DNA of 13,642 bases from NCBI RefSeq assembly GCF_001553005.1, contig NZ_KQ959912.1, positions 1 to 13,642 on the forward strand. Reading direction: 5' to 3'. Positions 6,431 through 13,642 of this stretch are shown here, in pieces; within the stretch, counting starts at the first letter, position 1; each line of letters starts with the position of its first letter. The position numbers and the translations under genes were made by a program. The stretch comes from Gemelliphila asaccharolytica (GTDB taxonomy: Bacteria; Bacillota; Bacilli; Staphylococcales; Gemellaceae). Under the pieces are notes generated by a model. That model did no database searches, had not been told where the DNA came from, and saw only the letters and a list, made by a program, of their open reading frames with translations.

Positions 6431-6452
6431 TTGAAATATAATTGAAATATAA
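6431..6452 (+). repeat. Tandem 11-bp direct repeat upstream of dps
   Basis: TTGAAATATAA occurs twice back to back (6431-6441 and 6442-6452), about one helical turn apart and roughly 30 bp upstream of the dps -10. It could be an activator site or an A/T-rich UP-like element; it could also be a chance duplication. Confidence 0.5.
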
Positions 6453-6460
6453 TTTAATTG

Positions 6461-6490
6461 TTAGATTTTTTTATATTAAAATAGTATAAT
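6461..6490 (+). promoter_or_regulatory. Proximal dps promoter
   Basis: A perfect TATAAT (6485-6490) lies 44 bp before the dps ATG, giving a leader of about 38 nt. The -35 is poor: TTAGAT (6461-6466, 18-bp spacer). A weak -35 fits a promoter that needs an activator or UP element. Confidence 0.5.
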
Positions 6491-6534
6491 ATAAAGTAGG
6501 TAATAAAAAATATTTTAAAAAAGGAGAATTAATT

Positions 6535-6966
6535 ATGACACAACATGAAAAAATGAATAAACTTGTAGCGAACTTAACAGTACTATCAGCAAAATTACAC
6601 AGTTTCCACTGGTATGTAAAAGGTACATCTTTCTATACACTACATGAAGTTTTTGAAAAATACTATAATAATGTAATCTCTACTTTAGACGAAGTAGCAG
6701 AAAGATTTTTAGCTATAGGAGGTAGACCTGTATCTACATTAAAAGGTTCTCTAAGCATAGCTACAATAAAAGAACCTACAGAAAAAGAAAATTCTAAAGA
6801 AATGGTAGCAGCTACATTAGCTGATTTTGAACTTCTTATTGAAGATTTAAAAGAATTGATGGCTGTTTCTGAAGAAAATGATGATCAAGGAACTAGTGAT
6901 TTAGCATTAGGAATTAAAACAGAATTAGAAAAAAATGTTTGGATGCTAAAAGCTTACTTAGCATAA
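6535..6966 (+). CDS. dps: Dps-family ferritin-like protein (mini-ferritin)
   Basis: A 143-residue four-helix-bundle protein expected to form a 12-subunit shell that oxidises ferrous iron with peroxide, stores ferric iron and protects DNA. The inter-subunit ferroxidase residues are visible: His25 in LHSFHWYVKG (21-30), His37 in FYTLHEVFEKYY (33-44), Asp52 and Glu56 in TLDEVAERFLAIGG (50-63). The position equivalent to Listeria Asp47 is Glu41, a conservative change. No long Lys-rich N-terminal tail is present, so direct DNA binding by a tail is unlikely. AAGGAG sits eight bases before the ATG. A Fur-like box and a tandem repeat precede it, and a strong terminator follows. It is a single-gene unit. 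Confidence 0.95.
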   Translation: MTQHEKMNKLVANLTVLSAKLHSFHWYVKGTSFYTLHEVFEKYYNNVISTLDEVAERFLAIGGRPVSTLKGSLSIATIKEPTEKENSKEMVAATLADFELLIEDLKELMAVSEENDDQGTSDLALGIKTELEKNVWMLKAYLA

Positions 6967-6982
6967 AAAAATTAATTTTAAT

Positions 6983-7028
6983 AGCCTTCCAAAATAGGAT
7001 TTTAAGTCCTACTTTGAAAGGCTTTTTT
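6983..7028. terminator. Terminator shared by convergent dps and the 7027-9326 operon
   Basis: Arms AGCCTT (6983-6988) and AAGGCT (7018-7023) continue through CAAA/TTTG and TAGGA/TCCTA with two mismatches, around the loop TTTTAAG. T6 follows at 7023-7028 for dps. The opposite strand has an A/T-rich tail. The stop codon of the minus-strand gene (7027-7029) touches the hairpin base, so the two genes share it. Confidence 0.88.
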
Positions 7029-7401
7029 ATTTTTTTAATAAAATTTTTAAAGTATTTTTTTGCTTATCTTTATCAGAAAAAATTATATAATATTCTATTT
7101 TAAATTGTATAAAACTGCCCCTTTTTATAATTTTTGCACATTTTAGCCTTGTTTTTAATTTTACTATACCTTCTCTTATTTTATGAGATGTTATTTTTTC
7201 TTCTTTTTCTACAATAAGTTGATTTGCGTTTTTATCTATTACTACTTTTTCTAAATTTTTATAAATTATTAATGTGATTTTCTCTTGGTAATTGTCTTTA
7301 TAATTTATAAAAAAATAATCTTTTTCTTCTTTTAAATTTGCTAAATATGTTTCATTAAATACTTGCTTGTCATCTATTAACGTTTTAATATTTAATTTCA
7401 T
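7027..7401 (-). CDS. Small uncharacterised protein, possibly DUF1934/YwiB-like
   Basis: A 124-residue protein, Lys-rich and without signal peptide or membrane segment. Its pattern of short alternating hydrophobic/charged strands (ITLIIYKNLEKVVID, KLKTRLKCAKIIKRG, FIQFKIEYYIIFSD) suggests an all-beta fold. Length and strand order recall the DUF1934 (YwiB) beta-barrel family, but there is no diagnostic motif and I would not assign a function. The ATG at 7401 is only two bases after the stop of the ABC-F gene, so it is probably translated by coupling; the nearest ribosome-binding-like AGAGGA lies inside the end of that gene. Its stop overlaps the shared terminator. Confidence 0.6.
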   Translation of the reverse strand: MKLNIKTLIDDKQVFNETYLANLKEEKDYFFINYKDNYQEKITLIIYKNLEKVVIDKNANQLIVEKEEKITSHKIREGIVKLKTRLKCAKIIKRGSFIQFKIEYYIIFSDKDKQKNTLKILLKK

Positions 7402-7403
7402 TT

Positions 7404-9326
7404 TTATATGTCAAATTCCTCTATTTTATTTTCTAAATCAAACCATTTTTCGTTTAAATCATCTAATATTTCTGTTGCTTCTTTTAATTTTTCGTTTTCT
7501 TCATTCGCTTTTAGTGGATTAGAATATATTTCTTTTTTTGTTAAATTTTCATTTATTTCTTTCAATTTTTTTTCTGTTTCTTCTATTTTACTAACAATGT
7601 CATCTCTACTTCTTACCAATTTTCTTAATTTTTTCTTATCTTCTTTGCTTATTTCATAATTGGTTTTTTTTGTTAGTTCACTTTCTTTTGTTTCTTCTTT
7701 TTCTCTTAATTCTTTTAAGATTTTTTTCTCTTCTTTTTTTTCAAGATAATAGTCATAATTTCCTAAATAAATATTGTAGCTATTTTCTTCTAATTCTATT
7801 ACTTTATTTGCTATTTTATTTATAAAATATCTATCGTGACTTACAAATATAATTGTTCCTGGATAATTTTTTAATGCACTTTCTAAAACTTGTTTACTTG
7901 CTATATCAAGATGGTTGGTTGGTTCATCTAAAATCAATAAATTATTTTTTTCAAGCATTAATTTTGCTAATTGCAATCTTGCTTTTTGTCCTCCCGATAA
8001 AGAAGATACTGTTTTTAATACTTCTTCTCCTGTAAATAAAAATCGTCCTAAAACATTTCTTATTTCAGATTCTTTCATTGTTTCATATTCGTCCCAAAGC
8101 TCATTCAAAACAGTTTTTTGTGACATGAATTCTGCTTGTTTTTGGTCATAATAGCCTATACTTACTTTGCTTCCATATATTATTTGTCCTGAAATGGCTG
8201 ATTTTTCTTTTGCTATGGTTTTGATAAGTGTACTTTTTCCTATACCATTTTTCCCTACTATTGCTATCCGATCTTTTTTGAATACATCAAAATTGTAAAT
8301 ACTTCCTATAGGACTATTTTTATATCCTACTTGTAGATTTTCTATTCTTAATACATCTTTTCCACTTTCTTCTTTAATTTTAAATTCTATATTAGCAGTT
8401 TTATCATCTTTTTTGGGATTTTCTAATATCTGTATTTTATCTAGTGCTTTTTTTCTACTTTTTGCCATTCCACTGGTTGAGGATCTAGCTATATTTTTAC
8501 TTACAAATTCTTCTAATTTTTTTATGTCTTTTTGTTGGTTTATGTAATCTTTTAATCTTTTTTCATAATCTTTTTCATATTCTTCCAAAAATTTTGTATA
8601 ATTTCCTACATATTTTTTACAAGAATTAAACTCCATATTATAAACTACATTAACTATCTTATCTAAAAAATATCTGTCGTGACTTACAATGACAACTGCT
8701 CCTTGATATGAATTTAGATATGTTTCTAACCAAGATACACTTTGCATATCTAGATGGTTAGTAGGTTCGTCTAAAATTAGAACATCTGGCTGTAATAAAA
8801 GTAGTTTCGCCATTGAAAGACGTGTTTTTTCTCCTCCAGAAAAACTTGATATTTTTTTTGATAAATCTTCTTCTGTAAAATCAAGATTAAATAGCACTGT
8901 TCTCATTCTACTTTTATAATGATAATTTTTGTGATTCATGAGCTGTTCTTGTAAAATATCATATCTTTTTAAAAGGTCAGTTTCTTTACTTAAATTTTCT
9001 TCTGTTAGATTATTTGCTAAGTTTTTTAACTGTTTTTCTAAATTTATGACATCTGTAAAGCATGATAACATTTCTTCTTCTACAGTTTTGTCTTTATTTA
9101 CTATAAATTCTTGTGAAAGGTATCCTAGAGAAAGATTTTTTTTAATCATTCTCTCGCCACTATCAAAATCTAGTATTCCTGCTATTACTTTTAAAAGAGT
9201 TGTTTTCCCTGCTCCATTTCTTCCTACAATAGCAACTCTATCCTTTTCGTTAACTTCAAATTTTACATCAGAGAAAATTTTTGTTACTTCAAAATATTTA
9301 CTTACATTATTAAGTTGGATAAACAT
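7404..9326 (-). CDS. ABC-F family ATPase, YdiF-like (ribosome-associated)
   Basis: A 640-residue soluble protein with two ABC ATPase domains and no membrane segments, so not a transporter; the ABC-F family acts on ribosomes in translation. Domain 1: Walker A GRNGAGKTT (35-43), signature SGGE (163-166), Walker B DVLILDEP (181-188, Glu187), His216. The charged helical linker (about 245-305) is the part that reaches toward the P-site tRNA. Domain 2: Walker A GKNGIGKST (358-366), signature LSGGQ (443-447), Walker B LLILDEP (464-470, Glu468). A C-terminal coiled coil (about 525-640) matches Bacillus YdiF in length and order. The start has AAGGAA before the ATG. Not obviously a resistance ABC-F (Msr/Vga/OptrA type): linker length and tail match housekeeping YdiF. 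Confidence 0.93.
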   Translation of the reverse strand: MFIQLNNVSKYFEVTKIFSDVKFEVNEKDRVAIVGRNGAGKTTLLKVIAGILDFDSGERMIKKNLSLGYLSQEFIVNKDKTVEEEMLSCFTDVINLEKQLKNLANNLTEENLSKETDLLKRYDILQEQLMNHKNYHYKSRMRTVLFNLDFTEEDLSKKISSFSGGEKTRLSMAKLLLLQPDVLILDEPTNHLDMQSVSWLETYLNSYQGAVVIVSHDRYFLDKIVNVVYNMEFNSCKKYVGNYTKFLEEYEKDYEKRLKDYINQQKDIKKLEEFVSKNIARSSTSGMAKSRKKALDKIQILENPKKDDKTANIEFKIKEESGKDVLRIENLQVGYKNSPIGSIYNFDVFKKDRIAIVGKNGIGKSTLIKTIAKEKSAISGQIIYGSKVSIGYYDQKQAEFMSQKTVLNELWDEYETMKESEIRNVLGRFLFTGEEVLKTVSSLSGGQKARLQLAKLMLEKNNLLILDEPTNHLDIASKQVLESALKNYPGTIIFVSHDRYFINKIANKVIELEENSYNIYLGNYDYYLEKKEEKKILKELREKEETKESELTKKTNYEISKEDKKKLRKLVRSRDDIVSKIEETEKKLKEINENLTKKEIYSNPLKANEENEKLKEATEILDDLNEKWFDLENKIEEFDI

Positions 9327-9368
9327 TTTTTTCCTTCTATCTATTTGTTTTTTTATTGTTGATATTTA

Positions 9369-9377
9369 ATTATAACA
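9369..9377 (-). promoter_or_regulatory. Extended -10 promoter of the ABC-F operon
   Basis: On the minus strand TGT directly precedes a perfect TATAAT (9374-9369), an extended -10. With a 17-bp spacer the -35 is only TAGAAA. The start near 9362 gives a leader of about 35 nt. Confidence 0.55.
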
Positions 9378-9605
9378 AAATTTAATTGTTTTTTCTATTA
9401 CCTCTAAAGAGTATCCCCTTCATTTTAAAAAAATAAGAAAAGTTTTTAAAATAAATTAATTTTATAAACATTTTTTCTTTTTATAAAATTATTTTAAACC
9501 GTTTCATTTAAAAATTTCTTTTTCCTTTCTTGATTAAATCTAGCAAATAAAATTTTCATTTAACACATTAAATATCAAAAATTATACTATATTTCTATAA
9601 AAGTA

Positions 9606-9614
9606 TGTTATAAT
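9606..9614 (+). promoter_or_regulatory. Extended -10 promoter of the surface protein gene
   Basis: TGT followed by a perfect TATAAT (9609-9614); the -35 region is unremarkable. The start near 9621 leaves a leader of about 30 nt with the ribosome binding site AAAGGTTGAG before the ATG at 9652. Confidence 0.55.
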
Positions 9615-9651
9615 GGCATATGAAAATAAATTTAAAAAGGTTGAGATATAA

Positions 9652-10329
9652 ATGAATATTAAAAAAACATTAACATCATTCTTAGCTGTTATAACATTGT
9701 TTTCTAATGTTACACCAGCTTTTTCATATGCTAATAATACTAAAATAAATAATAAAAACATTGTTGAAAAATCTTCAGATGATACTATTAATAAACTAGA
9801 TATAGAAAAACCTATTGAATTAAACAGTGCTGATGAAATAGAAAATCCTCCCCTTCCAAAAATTTATAATTATAAATGGAAATATTCGGTACCGTTAAAA
9901 GACGGCAGTTCTAAAGAAGAATATACACTTTCTTACCAGCCATACGAGGCTAGTGTTGGGGAAAATGCGACTAATGAAGAAAAGAAAAAAATAAATAAAA
10001 AAATTAATCTTCCTGATTTAACTGGTTATGAAAGACCAAAAGGTGTAGATTCTTATGATATTACTTATGATAATATTGTTAAAAACTCTACCACCCAACA
10101 TGAAAATTTATTTTTTGGAGAAAAGAATTTTAAATATACTCCAAAAGAAATCACTGTAAAGGTAAGATACAAATTTCAAACTCTTGAAGATAGAAATAAA
10201 TATGAAGATGCAAAAGACTTGAAAGACAAAGGAGGCCTTGTCAAAGAATACAAGGTTAAAACAGGGGAAAAATATAAAATACCTAAATTGAGTGAACAAG
10301 ATGAAAAAAATATGCTCAAGGATTTGTAG
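9652..10329 (+). CDS. Large secreted surface protein, N-terminal part (frame ends after a -1 shift)
   Basis: 225 codons starting with an export signal: MNIKKTLTSF, a hydrophobic core (about 8-23) and likely cleavage near residues 25-27 (AFS or SYA). Next comes a charged Lys/Asn/Glu linker, then the start of a beta-rich ectodomain (from YNYKWKYS, about 73). The frame ends at TAG 10327-10329, but this is not a natural end: reading one base back from the A7 run (10304-10310) joins directly to a 1112-codon open frame that continues the same domain (DEKKYAQGFVAEQ across the join). The intact protein would exceed 1330 residues. If no shift occurs, a short exported fragment without any anchor is made. 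The ATG follows AAAGGTTGAG at normal spacing. Confidence 0.8.
   Translation: MNIKKTLTSFLAVITLFSNVTPAFSYANNTKINNKNIVEKSSDDTINKLDIEKPIELNSADEIENPPLPKIYNYKWKYSVPLKDGSSKEEYTLSYQPYEASVGENATNEEKKKINKKINLPDLTGYERPKGVDSYDITYDNIVKNSTTQHENLFFGEKNFKYTPKEITVKVRYKFQTLEDRNKYEDAKDLKDKGGLVKEYKVKTGEKYKIPKLSEQDEKNMLKDL
10304..10310 (+). other. A7 run: frameshift point in the surface protein gene
   Basis: The upstream frame reads GAT GAA AAA AAT ATG and stops 17 bases later. One extra A would give GAT GAA AAA AAA TAT GCT, joining the long downstream frame. A ribosomal -1 slip on A AAA AAT gives the same junction. The downstream frame has a TGA at 10302-10304, so the switch must lie between there and the TAG at 10327, which localises it to this run. 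Confidence 0.85.
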
Positions 10330-13300
10330 CGGAGCAAAACGAGTTGTTTGTTACAATCCCTACTACTCCCAATTTAGAACTTATTTTTCACTATAACCGA
10401 AATTCATTTCAACTTGATTTTCATTCTAATGGAGGGTCTTACGTTCCTAATATGACTCTTTACTATGGGCAAACAATCCCCAACTTATTTGAAAAACCTG
10501 CTCCAACTAAAGAGGGAGCTACCTTTGATGGTTGGCGCCTTAATCAAGATATAACTATAAAAGATGGTAATACTGAGAAAAAACTTTCTAAAGGTACAAT
10601 TATAAAAGAAGATGAATATCCTGACGGTTTGAAAAATGCTATGCCATTTGAAAATATAAGCCTTTCTGCTGTATGGAAAGAAAAAGAAAAATCTTCCTAT
10701 GCTATTCAATTTTGGACTCAAAAGGCAGAATCTGACGGCTATGATTATGTCGGATTCAAAGAAGTTAAAGATGTTAAAACTGGCACTATCCCAAATCTTG
10801 ATGAAATGATGCCGGACGGAATAAAATTCCCAGAAATTAGTGAAGATCTTACAAAAAAAGACCGCCAAGAAGAATTAAAAAAATATTATGTAAGAAATGT
10901 AGAAAAAACAAAAAAAGAAAATTTAATTCTAACTGATGATACAAATGGTAAAAAAGAATACAAAATAAAAAGAGTGGACTCTACAGGAAACACTACTTAC
11001 AATATCTATTATGATAGACAAACTTACACAATTCTTTTTGAAAAATCAAATAAAAGTGCCGACAAACCAGAAATTAAAATGGATATTCCTAATGTCGGAA
11101 AATTTAATTCTGAAAAAAGTGTTAATAAACCATATAAAATAACTGTCAAATTTGGAGAACGTCTTAAAGGTTGGCCTCATGATGAGTGGCTTTTAGTTAA
11201 TAGTGAAGACGGAGATATGGATGAAGATAGTGACGAATACAAAGAACAATTAAAAACTAAAACAGAATTTCCGATTGGTGAGTTTATGCTCGGCTGGACA
11301 TTTAATACAGACCCTGCTGCTCAATATTCCTATAGAGATACTCCACCATACTGGATGACTTCAAAAGATTTTATAGACCCTTATTTATCATATACAGACG
11401 ATAAAAATAAACAGCAATTAGCAAAAAAAGTTACTAACTCTGTATCTACAGGAGAAAAATTGCCAGAAAGAACTATCTCAGTAGGCCCTGATTCAAATAG
11501 TAAAGGGAAAGTTTACTATGTAGAATTTAGTATGCAGGGACTACCTAAAGATGAAAATGATACATCTGTCCCTAAATTAAAATTTAACCCTGCACTAGCA
11601 TACTGGAAAACTGATACTAGTTCTAGTGATTACAAATACACAATTCCTGAAATTCCAGGATTTAAAAAACAAGAAGATAAAGTATACCCAGAAGGTTCAT
11701 ATGATTTTGATGATTTAAAAGATAAAATAAACGATGAATTTAATGAAAGAAATCCTGACGAAAGACCACTATTTAACTATGCACCTAAAAATATAAATGG
11801 TAATGAGATAGAAAATTCTGGATATATAGTAGCAAAATATGATAGAGAAAAATATAAAATTACTCTTAACACAGATCCTCGTGATAAAAATAAAACTGAA
11901 GAATATGGCGATGTATACTATGATATGCCACTTAGAAAACTTCATCTTGACGATAAAAAAATCCCTGCAAAACCTAATGATTTACCTAGTAACTATGTAT
12001 TCAAAGGGTGGGCAACTGATCCAAAAGGATTTAACTTAATAAAAGATGAAAATAAAAAAGCAAATGAAATAGAAGAAGAAATCAAAGAAGCTTATAAAAA
12101 CATTCCAGACGAATATATAGAAAACGATGATGGTACGGAGGAAAATGATGATCCAAATCTAAAAAAAGAATCAAATGCCAAAAAATATAAATTTAAAGCA
12201 AACATTGAAAAATTAAATAGTAAGCTAGATGGTGCTGAACATAGAATGCCAAACTATAACCTGACAGTATATGCAATTTGGGGAGCACCTGATAAAGTTT
12301 TTGATATAAGTTTTGACCTTAATGATGATAATAACTCACCAGCCGAATGGCAAATAAATCCAGAGGATTTAGCTAGCTATGCAGACGGAGAAAAAATCCA
12401 AACATCTATAGGATACAAACCATATTATAAACCAGAATTTGATGCTAAAAGATCAACTAACAACAAAAAAATATTTACAATAAATAATGCTCTAAGTATA
12501 AAAACACCTCAAAATATTCCTAAAAGAAAAGGCCATGACTTTTTAGGTTGGGAACTTCTTACTGATAATCAAACAGAAGATGAAGGATACAGAAAAAAAT
12601 ATGGAGTACCTAGACTATACTCTTTTGGTAATGAGGTTATATCTAATATTCATCTAAGAGCAATATGGAATAAAAATAGCCTAGAAGATGTAAAAGTAAC
12701 TCACCATCTCCTAAGTGAAGATTATAAAAAAGACGAGCAAAAAGAAACAATACTAGAAAATCAAAGAAGTAATGTTAATGCCACAGCATACGGACAAATG
12801 CAAGGGGAAGAACATATACTTTTGGAAGAAGAAGAATTTCAATCTCTTGATAAAGACAATCGAGCAAAAAAACTTTATGAAGAATATAAACAAAAAACAA
12901 ATCAAAAAAATTCATACTATCAAAACTTAACTGTAAAAAAACATGACGAAGCTAAAGAAGAAAACTTTGATAACCACTTCCATTTCTTCTATAGACCTTA
13001 TCGTTACAGAACTTATAATGTAAATTACATACTTTTACCTAATGATTATGATAAAGATAAATTAAATAAAACAAGTAATCCTTACTATCAAAATAAAATA
13101 TTAACTGCAAAAATAAAAAATGGAAATAGACATTTTGATGCTATAGATTATGAAAAAATCCCTGGTTATAAATTAGTAAGTGACCCACAAGTTCAACTGT
13201 TCTTTGAAGTAGATGAAAACAGTCATAAACTAATTGGTATGAATGGTCATAATGAAGCTGGCTTTGACCAAGTAAACTTTTATTACAAAGACATGAGAAT

Positions 13301-13642
13301 TATAAAAAGAAAATCTGCTAATGACAAAACTCCTAATGGTTATCATAGAGTAACCTTTAAAGCAAATGAAGGAGGAAATTTTGGCAATGATGAAAAAGGA
13401 AAAGAAATTAAAGAAATATCATATGATGTTATAAACGGACTTCATTTTGATAAAATTAATCTTCCTGCTCCTCAGGGAGAAGATAATTACATTTTTAACA
13501 AGTGGGAAAATGAAGCCTTACTAAAAGGCAAAGATGAAATATCAAAAGATTATACGTTTAATGCTACATTCAAGAAAGTAGATGATGTGATTGAAGTAAC
13601 AGATAATTCTAATCAAGATATCCCTAAAAATTATGTTGATGT
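10305..13642 (+). CDS. Large surface protein, main repeat region (frame-shifted continuation, runs off the right edge)
   Basis: An open frame of 1112 codons with no stop and no start of its own, continuing the gene begun at 9652. In joined numbering (about 220-1330) it contains InlB B-repeat/Listeria-Bacteroides-like units, each with a central [FY]xGW or FNKW core and a closing A-x-W/F strand: FDGW...LSAVW (about 292-342), FKGW...VYAIWG (784-877), FLGW...LRAIW (964-1004) and FNKW...NATF (1282-1303). FMLGW lies in an intervening module. A MucBP-like segment precedes the last unit (IDYEKIPGYKLV to QVNFYYK, about 1160-1210). The linker DDVIEV near the end suggests further repeats follow. Such proteins are usually sortase-anchored adhesins, but the C terminus and any LPXTG lie outside the window. 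Base composition matches its neighbours, giving no sign of recent transfer. Confidence 0.8.

Larger units (their letters stand above)
9327..9651. other. Divergent intergenic region, ABC-F / surface protein
   Basis: 325 bp, nearly all A/T, between divergent genes. It contains the two extended -10 promoters annotated at either end. I see no further ORF, hairpin or RNA gene in the middle (9420-9590). Confidence 0.6.

Noticed and set aside
7408..9369. Several plus-strand open frames opposite the ABC-F gene
   Set aside because: They are Ser/Phe-rich shadows of a well-matched minus-strand coding sequence and lack ribosome binding sites.
10228..10245. AAAGGAGG followed by a small dyad (GACAAAGG/CCTTGTC) as a stimulator for programmed frameshifting
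   Set aside because: It is about 60-70 bases upstream of the A7 run, whereas a stimulatory Shine-Dalgarno for -1 frameshifting sits about 10 bases away; it simply encodes Lys-Gly-Gly-Leu-Val.
10108..10868. Minus-strand open frames opposite the surface protein gene (10108-10299 and 10485-10868)
   Set aside because: They are Phe-rich mirror frames of Lys/Glu-rich coding DNA; the plus-strand frame continues through both with recognisable repeat motifs.
11839..12039. A 66-codon plus-strand ORF in another frame
   Set aside because: It lies wholly inside the long surface-protein frame, has no ribosome binding site, and its translation shows no domain features.
1..13642. CRISPR arrays, insertion sequences, integrases, tRNA or rRNA genes
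   Set aside because: None was found: no regularly spaced repeats, no transposase or recombinase motifs, and no GC-rich cloverleaf or rRNA signature.

Overview
The window is very AT-rich DNA that reads like a low-GC Gram-positive bacterium of the class Bacilli. Gemella or a close relative is my best guess. The grounds are AAGGAG-type ribosome binding sites, TTGACA/TATAAT promoters, a YdiF-type ABC-F ATPase, a Dps-family mini-ferritin, a Gram-positive type ferrochelatase, a fused amino-acid binding protein/permease, and a very large secreted InlB-repeat-like surface protein. The genus is an inference; no marker gene here settles it.

Layout. (1) At 1-236 there is leftward promoter DNA: a near-consensus sigma-A promoter with a second TTGACA box about 96 bp downstream, serving a gene or RNA operon beyond the left edge. 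(2) At 237-2141 a FAD-dependent amino-acid oxidase-family gene (minus) is divergent from uracil-DNA glycosylase, ung (plus). (3) At 2142-2835 a 694-base gap lacks an ordinary gene but is highly structured: a small hydrophobic-peptide ORF, a strong bidirectional terminator, a facing promoter that would give an antisense RNA of about 60 nt, and an imperfect direct repeat covering the ORF start. Together this resembles a par/Fst type I toxin-antitoxin locus. (4) At 2836-4987 a two-gene polar amino-acid ABC transporter operon (minus) has its own promoter and terminator. (5) At 5303-6966 a ferrochelatase and a dps gene (plus) are separated by a gap holding a good Fur-type operator. (6) At 7027-9326 a small unknown protein (possibly DUF1934/YwiB-like) is tightly coupled behind an ABC-F ATPase (minus). 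(7) From 9652 to the right edge lies a giant exported repeat protein whose reading frame is interrupted by a -1 shift at an A7 run (10304-10310). After the shift the frame stays open for 1112 codons to the window end.

Functional links. Iron is the clearest theme: the ferrochelatase consumes ferrous iron, Dps stores it and detoxifies peroxide, and a Fur-like operator lies between them. The ABC transporter and the FAD oxidase could both bear on amino-acid use, but they are separate units. The two most interesting items are the candidate type I toxin-antitoxin locus and the homopolymer frameshift early in the surface protein gene, which could be phase variation, slippage, true inactivation or an assembly error.
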